Source: Bacteroidales bacterium UBA2295 (GTDB lineage Bacteria > Bacteroidota > Bacteroidia > Bacteroidales > Tenuifilaceae). From it: DNA of 11,382 nt. The stretch lies in the NCBI GenBank assembly GCA_002345825.1, contig DDWD01000039.1, positions 165-11,546 on the forward strand. The letters run 5' to 3'. This document shows, in pieces, positions 1 to 7,392 of this stretch. The position numbers and the translations under genes were made by a program. Under the pieces are notes generated by a model. The model saw only the letters and a list, made by a program, of their open reading frames with translations. It did no database searches and was not told where the DNA came from. The stretch's first letter is position 1. The number at the start of each line of letters is the position of its first letter.

Positions 1-58
1 TACCCATCGATACCATTGGGGTGGGAATAATTCCGGGGAACTTTTGCTTTAACTAGCG

Positions 59-481
59 TTAGGCAATCCTTCGCGATGCTGCTAGAAATATAATTAGGGG
101 AATAATGGTTAGCCCTAGCACTAAGAACGCAATCCAAGGCTGCAGCTGCTCAGGCGAGATTATTATAATCAGCCCAACTCCAAAAAAGATGAGCACAATG
201 ATCATTTTTAAATACCTGAGAAAACGGGTTGCCAACGTGTATTGCCTTAGCGCATTTTGTTCAGTAATTTTTACAGGATAGTTTAGCAGATGCGGATATC
301 GCAGTAGTTGCCCAATGCCAATGAAAAGTAATGTGGACAATATGCATAGTACAAGTAATTGGGTGGTGAAATTTAGTATGAACACAAGAGCCCAGAATGC
401 TACTATTGCCAACCAACCATTTATTTCGGTAATGTAATCGAAGGCACTCTTCGAAACGTTAATTCTTGGACGATTACTCAT
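59..481 (-). CDS. DUF1648-like small integral membrane protein lacking the family's signature loop
   Basis: A 140-residue membrane protein. Hydrophobic segments lie at about 22-38, 41-58, 92-109 and 115-135. The stretch YPHLLNYPVKIT (62-73) followed by ENA/QNA-RQYTLATR-like residues (to 86) and FLRYLK resembles the second half of Bacteroidota DUF1648 proteins as I remember them. Those proteins carry a loop of the type IPxHFxxxGxxD between their first two helices. Here the first helix runs almost directly into the second and the loop is absent. I chose the ATG at 481, not the in-frame ATG at 529, because the residues from 529 to 482 lie inside the preceding gene and MSNRPRI is a natural membrane-protein start. 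It overlaps the 3' end of the upstream gene by 8 bp, which suggests translational coupling. Function is unknown; the family link is inference from the retained half. Confidence 0.8.
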   Translation of the reverse strand: MSNRPRINVSKSAFDYITEINGWLAIVAFWALVFILNFTTQLLVLCILSTLLFIGIGQLLRYPHLLNYPVKITEQNALRQYTLATRFLRYLKMIIVLIFFGVGLIIIISPEQLQPWIAFLVLGLTIIPLIIFLAASRRIA

Positions 482-728
482 TATTGGATTCCTTAACACT
501 TTTACGATGGTTAGTCCATACCTTGGCAATATGATAAATTGCCAGGGCGAAAGCTAAAACCCCTAGCCCAATGGCCAGATACAGGAACCATTGCGATGGG
601 TTTTCGTAATAAATTTTTTGATATCCCCATATTACCAGCGCCATAGTGGCTGCCAGTATTAGCGATATGTACTTGGTGTTGAAACCGGAGCTGCGGTCGT
701 AGCGGTTGGGTCGGCGGAGGTTTACCAT
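474..728 (-). CDS. small two-helix membrane protein, function unknown
   Basis: An 84-residue protein with a basic N-terminus (MVNLRRPNRYDR), hydrophobic helices at about 20-36 and 47-69, and a charged hydrophilic tail. This predicts a hairpin in the inner membrane with both ends in the cytoplasm. I recognise no family. Its stop codon overlaps the start of the next gene (59-481) by 8 bp, so the two are probably made together and may act together. It lies 50 bp downstream of the stop of the secreted multidomain protein. That gap contains a promoter-like TAATTTTG, so the pair may be transcribed independently of the TonB-receptor operon or by readthrough from it. Confidence 0.75.
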   Translation of the reverse strand: MVNLRRPNRYDRSSGFNTKYISLILAATMALVIWGYQKIYYENPSQWFLYLAIGLGVLAFALAIYHIAKVWTNHRKSVKESNNE

Positions 729-750
729 GGCTAAGTGTTTTAATTCAAAA

Positions 751-758
751 CAAAATTA
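751..758 (-). promoter_or_regulatory. possible -7 element for the two small membrane genes
   Basis: On the minus strand the sequence TAATTTTG matches the Bacteroidota -7 consensus TAnnTTTG exactly. It would place a transcript start about 15 bp before the ATG at 728. The nearest upstream TTTG (776-773) is only 14 bp away, closer than the usual 19-21, so the -33 half is weak. Confidence 0.3.
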
Positions 759-778
759 GCAAACTGCACTTGCAAACG

Positions 779-2443
779 CTAATGAACTTCGAAATAACTC
801 TTTTTTAAAATCAAATTGCCGTTAGGGTCAATGCCTCTAAGCAAAATTTCATACTCACCTTTTGTATCGGGTGTCACAAATTTATGCTCAGCACCCCCAT
901 CGGAAAGATCTACTTCGTGAACCCAAAGAACAGTGTTTCTAGTATCTGGTTTATCCTCAGGTATTTTCTGATTTTTGTAGCTTTTGCTTTCGGCAAAAAA
1001 TTTATAGCTTATAAACATATCCGATTGAGAAAGCTCAATCCTTGCAAAATCACCCTCTTTGGAGAAGAAACTCACGATGCCGCCATACACCATATTGCCC
1101 TTGTAGTATGGCTTATTTATAATTTCAACACGCTCTAATTGTTTAGGATTTGCAGCGAGTATTCTTTTAGCATCATCAATTACAACGTTGTCAATCAGAA
1201 TCAAAGGCTCATAGATGTCGAATTCGGGGTAATTTCCAAAGATTCGAAATGTTGTTTTACCATCTATTTCTTTAACCGATACCGGTAAAAGTTCATGGAA
1301 ATACTCCCTAACAGAGAGTAAATCAACATAATTACTGAAGATAAAGTTTACATCGGGGGTTCCGTAAAAGGGCGATGCTGAATGTTTAACGGTAGATTGT
1401 AAGCTATCTAAATCTGAATTAGTAAAGTGATTGTGTATTACTTGGTTATTGATAATGTTGGTTGCTGCATCATACTGGTTATCGGAAAGCGAAAACGCTG
1501 GCAGTTGAACCTTCACCCTTCGTGGGCAAAAGTCGTTGTCGAACTTAACTTTTGGGTTTTCCCCTTCCTGAAACCCAATATACAAATCGTGAGTCCCCAA
1601 AATTTCAGGTAAAGCAACGGAAAAGAATCCGGTTGTATCGGTTCTGCTTGCCAAGAAATCGGGGAATGGCCCTAATATTGAAATGTTAACCAAGCTGTAT
1701 GCTAATGGCTTATTTGTTTCAGCGTTTTGGACATTTGCGGTAAGAGAAAACCCTTTGCTCTCGGCGTTAAATACAATGCTGTCGGGTATTGGATATTCTG
1801 ATTTGTTGCCTATTGATATTTGATTAATTAATGTTGCCTTAGGGGCAATTGTAAGGCAAAGCCATGGCGGTGTGTCATTCCCTTTGGTGTCAATATTAAT
1901 AGTTACAATTTCTCGCGGTTTGTAATTGTTGTGATTCGGACTTATTGAGATTGGATGATCACTCTGTTCAATAGGGTTAAGCCTCACCTCGCTTCCATTG
2001 CCATTGGTGGTGGGAGGGAGTGGGGTTTGATTCGACGGGTTGACAACAAGAATTTGGGTGTACGAGTATTCTGCTTGATTAAAGTTTCTCATCCACCGTG
2101 TATAGGCCTTTACCAAATAGTTTCCCGAGGGAGTTTCTTTTGGAATAGTCAGTGCACCGTAGGCTTTGTTGTTATCAATTTTATATTTTGAGGCTTGAAT
2201 TGGCCTTCCATCAAGCGATATGAGTTCAACATAAAGCACACGGCTATTTACTTTAGTGCTGTTGTTAATATGTGATGCAAAGTAGAGCAGCTCCCCTGCA
2301 ACGTATAAGTTTCTATCAGTGAAAAGGGTTACCTTATCATTTTCAACATCAACAACCTGATTTGCCTGACTTGTATTGGTTTGAGCCAGGCCTGCGAGGG
2401 AACAGGTTAAAAACGAGGCAAGTATGAGTGCGATTTTTTTCAT
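779..2443 (-). CDS. secreted multidomain protein: macroglobulin-like, carboxypeptidase-regulatory-like and TonB-plug-like segments
   Basis: A 554-residue exported protein with a type I signal peptide (cleavage likely after GLA, residue 20). Residues 36-135 read as an MG2-like beta domain (LFTDRNLYVAGE, then IPKETPSGNYLVKAYTRWMRN). A second MG-like strand set begins near 163. Residues 230-315 resemble a carboxypeptidase-regulatory fold (NAETNKPLAYSLVNI...DTTGFFSVALP). Residues 374-470 resemble a TonB-receptor plug (PLILIDNVVI, RVEIINKPYYKGN, YGGIVSFFSKEGDF), yet no beta-barrel follows. Residues 500-554 look like a final Ig-like domain (GEYEILLRGIDPNGNL). Bacteroidota commonly encode such proteins near TonB receptors. 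The gene starts 17 bp after the DUF4249 lipoprotein, in the same operon. I infer a periplasmic or surface accessory of the receptor; the substrate is unknown. Confidence 0.85.
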   Translation of the reverse strand: MKKIALILASFLTCSLAGLAQTNTSQANQVVDVENDKVTLFTDRNLYVAGELLYFASHINNSTKVNSRVLYVELISLDGRPIQASKYKIDNNKAYGALTIPKETPSGNYLVKAYTRWMRNFNQAEYSYTQILVVNPSNQTPLPPTTNGNGSEVRLNPIEQSDHPISISPNHNNYKPREIVTINIDTKGNDTPPWLCLTIAPKATLINQISIGNKSEYPIPDSIVFNAESKGFSLTANVQNAETNKPLAYSLVNISILGPFPDFLASRTDTTGFFSVALPEILGTHDLYIGFQEGENPKVKFDNDFCPRRVKVQLPAFSLSDNQYDAATNIINNQVIHNHFTNSDLDSLQSTVKHSASPFYGTPDVNFIFSNYVDLLSVREYFHELLPVSVKEIDGKTTFRIFGNYPEFDIYEPLILIDNVVIDDAKRILAANPKQLERVEIINKPYYKGNMVYGGIVSFFSKEGDFARIELSQSDMFISYKFFAESKSYKNQKIPEDKPDTRNTVLWVHEVDLSDGGAEHKFVTPDTKGEYEILLRGIDPNGNLILKKSYFEVH

Positions 2444-2460
2444 TTGTTACATATCGATTT

Positions 2461-3615
2461 TTATGGCCAGTAGGATGGTTTTTGGGTTGATCCCCCCAGC
2501 TTTCTACAATCAACGCATGATTTACCTACTACTCCCAATGAGCCATCCTGACCAATTGCCATGTAAATTGGGTAATCGTTTGGATGAAATGAGGCGAATC
2601 CATTCAAAGGCATATAGGGTATGCATGTAACCGGAATTTCAAATGGCACATCCATTACGTTGCTAAAGAAGAATCTGCGTGATTGGACGTTTTCGGCACT
2701 AAAATACCCTAAAACATTGGTTTCGGGCTTGTTTGTAGAGTGTAAATTACCCCTTACACCTATGGGCTGTGCGCCAAAAAGCCCCTCCTGATCTGTTGAG
2801 TTTCTTCTCAGGTCATCTAAAAAATTGAAGTACCCCTCGTTAATGGCCGATTGAAATAGCAAAACGCTGTACTGATAAAGTAATCTTTGGGTTCGATTGT
2901 TAACAAAATGGAGGTTGTGTCCCGTGAACCTGTTCTCATCAAAACTATTTGTGCTTAAGGGGAAAAAGTCTTTTATCTGTTCTGTTTGCCAGCAGTAGTA
3001 CATTGAATAATCGGGTCGTGGTAATTCATGTATTTCTCCATCGAAATAGTGAGTTAATGGGAAGGCCGACCTGTATTCGAAAGTAACCTCCATTTCCCAG
3101 TTAAAATATCTACCAAAAGAATCATCCGCATCTAAATCGACCTTAAACTGAACACCCCGCTCCATAATATTCGGATCGGTGGTTGGTTTATCTACTCTTT
3201 GCACATACAAGTCTTTTATTTCAGGGCATGGCCTAATGGTATCGTAGGCCGATTCAATTTCGATGCCATCGGGGGTTTTAACAATTACTTTAAATGCTTT
3301 ACCCACTGTTATTAGCTCGGGTTCAATGTTCACGTAGTATTCACCTTCGTAATTTCCGTATTCTGAGATATAGGTGTTGTTGTCAGAGTCAACTATGGCA
3401 ACTTCACATCCCATTACCCCCATATTTCTGGGGTACTCAAGCGAAGAGGTTTTTGTCACCTTTACAAGATGATAGTCTCTGTTGTTTGTAACCCGACCCC
3501 ATATCACGTAGTTCTCCTCGCTCTCAAGTATCTCGTTGGGGATGTATCTCTCGATACAGCCTGCCAAGCCAAGCATAGCTACTAAAAGCAATACAAAAAA
3601 TTTATTCTGTTGCAT
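2461..3615 (-). CDS. DUF4249 family outer-membrane lipoprotein
   Basis: A 384-residue lipoprotein with the lipobox LAGC, lipidated on Cys20. The body contains features I associate with DUF4249: an early VIWGRVTN strand, a YDTIRPCPEI segment, a central CWQTEQIKDFF stretch, a GYFSAENVQSRRFFF segment, and the C-terminal ending CVDCRKLGG...KPSYW with Cys367 and Cys370. DUF4249 proteins sit beside TonB-dependent receptors in many Bacteroidota and are thought to act as receptor partners, by analogy with SusD, though their ligands are not established. The start codon overlaps the 3' end of the receptor gene by 14 bp, which supports co-translation and a complex. The residue after Cys20 is Ile followed by a single Glu, so there is no strong surface-export signal, and the side of the outer membrane it faces is open. 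Confidence 0.92.
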   Translation of the reverse strand: MQQNKFFVLLLVAMLGLAGCIERYIPNEILESEENYVIWGRVTNNRDYHLVKVTKTSSLEYPRNMGVMGCEVAIVDSDNNTYISEYGNYEGEYYVNIEPELITVGKAFKVIVKTPDGIEIESAYDTIRPCPEIKDLYVQRVDKPTTDPNIMERGVQFKVDLDADDSFGRYFNWEMEVTFEYRSAFPLTHYFDGEIHELPRPDYSMYYCWQTEQIKDFFPLSTNSFDENRFTGHNLHFVNNRTQRLLYQYSVLLFQSAINEGYFNFLDDLRRNSTDQEGLFGAQPIGVRGNLHSTNKPETNVLGYFSAENVQSRRFFFSNVMDVPFEIPVTCIPYMPLNGFASFHPNDYPIYMAIGQDGSLGVVGKSCVDCRKLGGSTQKPSYWP

Positions 3616-6379
3616 AGTTTCCTAATTTAAAAACCCATGTGGCTGTAACAATTGGGGTTCCAATAACCGAGTATTTGTAACCCCTTATTTTTCCCTCATC
3701 TAGCTTAAAATAAATTGATAGGGGGTTTTTACGTCCAGTAGCATTGTAAACACCAAATACCCATGAACTATGGAATAGCTTGTTCCGCTTTAAATTTCCT
3801 TCTACCGCAACCGAAAAGTCGAGCCTAAAATAATCGGGAATCCTATACTCGTTCCTGTTCGAGTAGTTTACAACCGGAATGTTGTTGATGTAGTAAATTG
3901 ATAATGGATAGGTAATGGGTCGGCCGGTTTGGTAGGTGGCAGTGGTAGAGACATTTATACGCCTTGAAAATCTATAGTTAAATACGCTATTCACTGCATG
4001 GGGAATATCGTAGTTTGATGGGAAAGCAATACCCTTGTTGATTTGGTTCCAGGTCTCCTCGCCATTAACCTCAACAATTGATCGGGAGTATGTGTATGCA
4101 ATCCATCCGTTGAATCTACCTTTTTGCTTCCTTATCATGAGCTCAATACCATATGCCTTTTGGTTGCCCTGTAGCACCATGGTTTCTGTTAAAGGGCTAC
4201 CAATAAAATTTGCACCATCCTTAAACTCATTAATGTTTTCTGTTTGCTTCGCAAATAGTTCAACAGAAAATTCGGAGGATTTACTTGGGAGATCTTTAAA
4301 GAATCCGAGCGATACTTGTTTCCCCAGCAATGGGGTTAGGTGCTCGTTGGCCAGTTGCCATTGCGTGTTTGGCGATATGGTAATGGTATTGTTAAGCATG
4401 AATAAATTCTGCCGGGTTTGATTGAATGCGAGCTTAACAGAACCGTTTGCCCCGGTTTTTACATTAACTGACGCCCTAACTTCGGGGCCGTGATACCATT
4501 TTATGGGCTGGAGCCGATTGTAATGGGTTGTATCTACTATGTAGTCGGCTTCTACTGGATACCCCTTTGCGTAACTATACACATCACGCTTGCCCAGTGG
4601 GGCATACGCTGAGTATCGTAAGCCAAGGTAAACATTAAGCCAAGGAAAGGGGTCGTAGCTGTCGGCAAGGAAAAGCGTTCCCTCAAAACCATTTTCATGA
4701 CCAAGATTTACTGGAACCCTAACAGAAGATTCTGTATACGGGTTTACCTGTCCTTTTTGTAGATTATAGCCAATAAACGATATTCCACCATCTAGCCTGT
4801 GGCTATTGTTGGGGATAAACGATAAGGCACTTTTAAGTTCGTAGTGCGAAATGCTGTAGTCGTGCTCGTATGAAAGGGGCTCAATGTTCTGATCGATTGT
4901 GCTAAAAGAGTAGCGCGAGGTGATAAGGGCCACTTCCGATCGGAGGGTTTGTGAGATTGATCTCTTCCACTCCAACGAGCCTCCAAAGTTCGAATAGGTA
5001 TACTGATTAATATCTGAAAGTTTAAAAAAATCGTTGCTATAGTAGCTGAAAATGTTTAGCTGATCCTTGCTGCTGAGTTCGAGGCTCGAAGACAATACAA
5101 AGTCGTTAAAATTAGCCTTGCTATTCCTGATGTTAGGATCCTTAATCTTTCGAAGAACCCAGTTCGAATATGTTGATCGCATGCTGAGTAGTACCGAACC
5201 CACGTCTTTAATAATTGGCCCCTCAAGCGTTATGTTAGATGTTATTGGGTTTAACCCTCCTCTTACATTAAAGCGCTTTCGATTTCCCTGTTTGGTTACA
5301 ATGTTGAATACTGAGGATAATTTCCCCCCGTACTCAGCGGGCATATGGCCCTTATATATCGAGAAGTCTTTGATGATGTCGGGATTAAATGCTGGGAAAA
5401 AACCAAAAGCATGCGATGTGTTGTATATTGGTACCTTGTTGATATAGAACCCATTCTGATCGTTATTTCCACCCCTTACGTTAATGCCCGATGCTCCTTC
5501 ACCAATGGTGACAATGCCAGGGAGCAGTTCGGAAACTTTAATCACATCTCGCTCGCCCATCATCATGGGCAATTCCTTGAGCGTGGCAATTGGAATCCTC
5601 TCGAATCCGGCATCTCGTGTTGTTACATTTATCGACTTGTCGCCGTAAACAAAAACCTCGTCAATCTGCATCAACGATTTTTCAAGGCTAAGGGAGATGT
5701 GCCCGTCGGACAGCACGTTGAGCTGATACTTTACGCTCTTTTGTCCCATGCAATCAAATCGTGCAGTGTAAGTTCCCGGCGCTACTGCCAATGAGAAATA
5801 CCCATCTAGGTCAGTTGAAGTGCCAGCCTTTAGCTCCTCAATAAATATTGTTGCCCCAATAAGTGTTTCCCCGGTGCTTTCATCTCGGAGCTCTCCACTA
5901 ACCTTTACCTTTGGTTTTCCCTTATAAGCAGTTGAAGAGCCAACGGTGATTGACTCTAACGTTTGGGCTCCTCTGCTTTTTAGGTATTTCTGTTCTGTTT
6001 CGGTTAGGCTTGCCCGATCCTGATGTACCTCGGTTGACTTAAGCGTACTTTCGATGTTCCTGTTTAGCTCAGCAAATTCAATGGGTTTAGCCGTTATAAC
6101 AATATTGCCTTGCCAGCATAAAATGCTAAATCCTTTGCTAACAAGATTGTTTTTTAGCGTTTCAAAAATTTCAATGCTATCGGATGGAATCGAAAAGTTG
6201 ATGGAGTTTACCTTATCAGAATCGAAAAAAATTCTAATACCCTTTTGGTTAAGCACTAAGTTCTTAAGCTCAACAAAAGACAAAACATCTTTGTCTGTGT
6301 TGATGTAACTTTGGCACTCCTGGCTTTGGGACTCAATAACGAAAAGCAGGCAAGTTAGAAGGAATACTAAGTTTTTCAA
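3602..6379 (-). CDS. TonB-dependent outer-membrane receptor with STN-like and carboxypeptidase-regulatory N-terminal domains
   Basis: A 925-residue outer-membrane transporter that would import or handle a large or scarce ligand using energy passed on by TonB. The signal peptide is residues 1-20. An STN-like domain (about 31-98: LKNLVLNQKGIRIFF, VNSINFSIPSD, LVSKGFSILCWQGNIVIT) precedes a carboxypeptidase-regulatory domain (157-235: GELRDESTGETLIGATIFIE, DGYFSLAVAPGTYTARFDCMG). The plug follows (about 255-365: SELLPGIV, GASGINVRGGNNDQNGFYIN, GHMPAEYGGKLSSVFNIVTK), then a barrel to the C-terminus. Its length is normal for the family. The start is TTG at 6379: an in-frame TAA lies at 6385-6383, and the next Met is residue 211, far inside the mature protein. 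The TTG overlaps the upstream gene's TGA as TTGA. STN domains often signal to an anti-sigma factor, but no sigma/anti-sigma pair is in view. Confidence 0.95.
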   Translation of the reverse strand: MKNLVFLLTCLLFVIESQSQECQSYINTDKDVLSFVELKNLVLNQKGIRIFFDSDKVNSINFSIPSDSIEIFETLKNNLVSKGFSILCWQGNIVITAKPIEFAELNRNIESTLKSTEVHQDRASLTETEQKYLKSRGAQTLESITVGSSTAYKGKPKVKVSGELRDESTGETLIGATIFIEELKAGTSTDLDGYFSLAVAPGTYTARFDCMGQKSVKYQLNVLSDGHISLSLEKSLMQIDEVFVYGDKSINVTTRDAGFERIPIATLKELPMMMGERDVIKVSELLPGIVTIGEGASGINVRGGNNDQNGFYINKVPIYNTSHAFGFFPAFNPDIIKDFSIYKGHMPAEYGGKLSSVFNIVTKQGNRKRFNVRGGLNPITSNITLEGPIIKDVGSVLLSMRSTYSNWVLRKIKDPNIRNSKANFNDFVLSSSLELSSKDQLNIFSYYSNDFFKLSDINQYTYSNFGGSLEWKRSISQTLRSEVALITSRYSFSTIDQNIEPLSYEHDYSISHYELKSALSFIPNNSHRLDGGISFIGYNLQKGQVNPYTESSVRVPVNLGHENGFEGTLFLADSYDPFPWLNVYLGLRYSAYAPLGKRDVYSYAKGYPVEADYIVDTTHYNRLQPIKWYHGPEVRASVNVKTGANGSVKLAFNQTRQNLFMLNNTITISPNTQWQLANEHLTPLLGKQVSLGFFKDLPSKSSEFSVELFAKQTENINEFKDGANFIGSPLTETMVLQGNQKAYGIELMIRKQKGRFNGWIAYTYSRSIVEVNGEETWNQINKGIAFPSNYDIPHAVNSVFNYRFSRRINVSTTATYQTGRPITYPLSIYYINNIPVVNYSNRNEYRIPDYFRLDFSVAVEGNLKRNKLFHSSWVFGVYNATGRKNPLSIYFKLDEGKIRGYKYSVIGTPIVTATWVFKLGNYATE

Positions 6380-7080
6380 TTTTTAATAATGTTGTTACAG
6401 TAATTTATTAGACTTTGTGTTTCAGAATCGTTTAGTTTAGAAACTCTTATTCTATTCTCTTTTATGTACTTTTTTAATAATTCTTTACTGCTATCATCAA
6501 AACACTTAATAAAACTACGATTCGATTTAAATCGCTTTAACTCTCCGTTAATTAGTGCGTACGATTTTTTGGCAGATGGGGTGAAGTAATGTTTGCCGGA
6601 GTTTGGGTTTAACCTCATGCTCTTTTCCCATTGATATAGAATTTTTACATCATCAGTACCAATCGTTTGATAAATCTCTTTTGTACCAGCTTCAGAAGTT
6701 CGAAACTCAAAGTTTCGGTTACCAATGCTAAAGCTTGTTATCCATGCGTCTGACATAGATATAAGCTGGCTCGATCCCTGGGCTGTGCTGAATGACAGAA
6801 CTAGTTCTTGGGTATAAATATCTAGGTTCAGCATTACATCCTTGTATACTTCACCCTTAATGGTTACGCTACCATTCTCAAAGGTTGGACTAGCTAAGTA
6901 TTGGTGACCATTAATTGCAGTGGAGTGCAAAACATACTTTTTCCCATTTATAAGAACGGGGTCGAGGTTTTTATTTGCCCTACCTGAATTTGATGCTTGA
7001 CTCGTAATATGTATTCCAGAAAAGAGCAAATACAAGAAAATGAATATGATTTGAGCACGGAATTGCTTTTTTAGATTCAT
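6376..7080 (-). CDS. exported protein of unknown function, first gene of the TonB-receptor operon
   Basis: A 234-residue protein with an N-terminal signal segment (MNLKKQFRAQ, then a hydrophobic run; cleavage probably near SQA, about residue 29). The mature part is beta-rich: LINGKKYVLHSTA, GHQYLASPTFENGSVTIKGEVYKDV and MLNLDIYTQELVLSF. It ends in a lysine-rich helical tail (SKELLKKYIKENRI...SLINYCNNII). I do not recognise a named family, although similar short exported proteins occur with receptors in Bacteroidota. Its TGA overlaps the receptor's TTG start by 4 bp, so the two should be translated in a coupled way and this protein is probably a receptor partner. Parts of the gene are very AT-rich: in 6421-6480 only 13 of 60 bases are G or C. 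The ATG at 7080 is the only start that gives the signal peptide. Confidence 0.85.
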   Translation of the reverse strand: MNLKKQFRAQIIFIFLYLLFSGIHITSQASNSGRANKNLDPVLINGKKYVLHSTAINGHQYLASPTFENGSVTIKGEVYKDVMLNLDIYTQELVLSFSTAQGSSQLISMSDAWITSFSIGNRNFEFRTSEAGTKEIYQTIGTDDVKILYQWEKSMRLNPNSGKHYFTPSAKKSYALINGELKRFKSNRSFIKCFDDSSKELLKKYIKENRIRVSKLNDSETQSLINYCNNIIKN

Positions 7081-7119
7081 TTCAACGATATATATTTTTC
7101 GATTTGTAAATATAGTCAG

Positions 7120-7257
7120 TTACTCAAATGCTGCTGGTTTATTGTTCAATGCCTTTTGTATTTCACACACTCCCTTTTGTAGGTATTTAATGAATGGTTT
7201 TTGGTTTTTTCGTATACTTTTTGAGTCGTAATCCCGACAAATACTAAGTTTTTTCAA
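7120..7257 (-). CDS. possible 45-residue leader ORF or gene remnant
   Basis: This open frame runs from a TTG at 7257 to a TAA at 7122-7120, inside the leader expected from the promoter at 7311-7280 (transcript start near 7274). An in-frame TAA at 7269-7267 means the frame cannot start further upstream. The product is basic. Its second half, FIKYLQKGVCEIQKAL, places Ile, Leu, Val, Ile, Leu at spacings 3-4-3-4, the pattern of an amphipathic heptad helix. That is more regular than I would expect from noncoding DNA. It has no ATG and no family I recognise. It could be a leader peptide, a small protein, the end of a decayed gene, or chance. Confidence 0.25.
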   Translation of the reverse strand: MKKLSICRDYDSKSIRKNQKPFIKYLQKGVCEIQKALNNKPAAFE

Positions 7258-7279
7258 TAAAAAATATTAACACACCGAA

Positions 7280-7311
7280 CAAAGGTATGTATTTTATTGC
7301 AAATGTGTCAA
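7280..7311 (-). promoter_or_regulatory. Bacteroidota-type promoter for the TonB-receptor operon
   Basis: On the minus strand TTG (7311-7309), 21 bp and TACCTTTG (7287-7280) match the -33 TTG / -7 TAnnTTTG arrangement with 19-21 bp spacing known from Bacteroides. The transcript would start near 7274, leaving a leader of about 195 nt before the ATG at 7080. Confidence 0.55.
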
Positions 7312-7317
7312 TAAAAT
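7291..7317. repeat. 9-bp perfect inverted repeat over the promoter
   Basis: ATTTTATTG (7291-7299) and CAATAAAAT (7309-7317) are exact reverse complements, separated by 9 nt. The dyad covers the -33 TTG and most of the -33/-7 spacer of the minus-strand promoter. This is where a dimeric repressor or activator could bind. It is too AT-rich, and wrongly placed, for a typical terminator. Confidence 0.5.
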
Positions 7318-7376
7318 TCAAGAAAATGAGACTGATATGTTAGCTCTCTTTGTAAATGGCCTAACTATCCTATAGC

Positions 7377-7392
7377 TGTTCGTTTACGAACA
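7377..7392. repeat. perfect 16-bp palindrome TGTTCG-TTTA-CGAACA
   Basis: The arms TGTTCG and CGAACA are exact reverse complements around TTTA. The site lies 118 bp before the plus-strand operon start and about 65 bp upstream of the minus-strand promoter. It is GC-richer than its surroundings. It may be a regulator operator; no regulator gene is in the window. Confidence 0.4.

Noticed and set aside
24..34. Palindrome GGAATAATTCC downstream of the last minus-strand gene, as a terminator
   Set aside because: No U-run follows on the minus strand and the stem is only 5 bp. Bases 1-58 hold nothing else I can assign.
482..529. Upstream ATG at 529 for the DUF1648-like gene
   Set aside because: It would bury the N-terminus 56 bp inside the preceding gene and add residues that do not fit a membrane-protein start; the ATG at 481 gives a normal short overlap.
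4035..4421. Open frame of 128 codons on the plus strand
   Set aside because: Antisense to the receptor barrel, with no recognisable protein features.
5345..5794. Open frame of 149 codons on the plus strand
   Set aside because: It lies wholly opposite the plug and carboxypeptidase-regulatory region of the TonB receptor, whose protein motifs are clear; it shows no signal or domain of its own.
7152..7181. CCTTTTGTA direct repeats 21 bp apart as operator sites
   Set aside because: They lie downstream of the likely transcript start and are explained equally well by a repeated codon pattern in the possible leader ORF.
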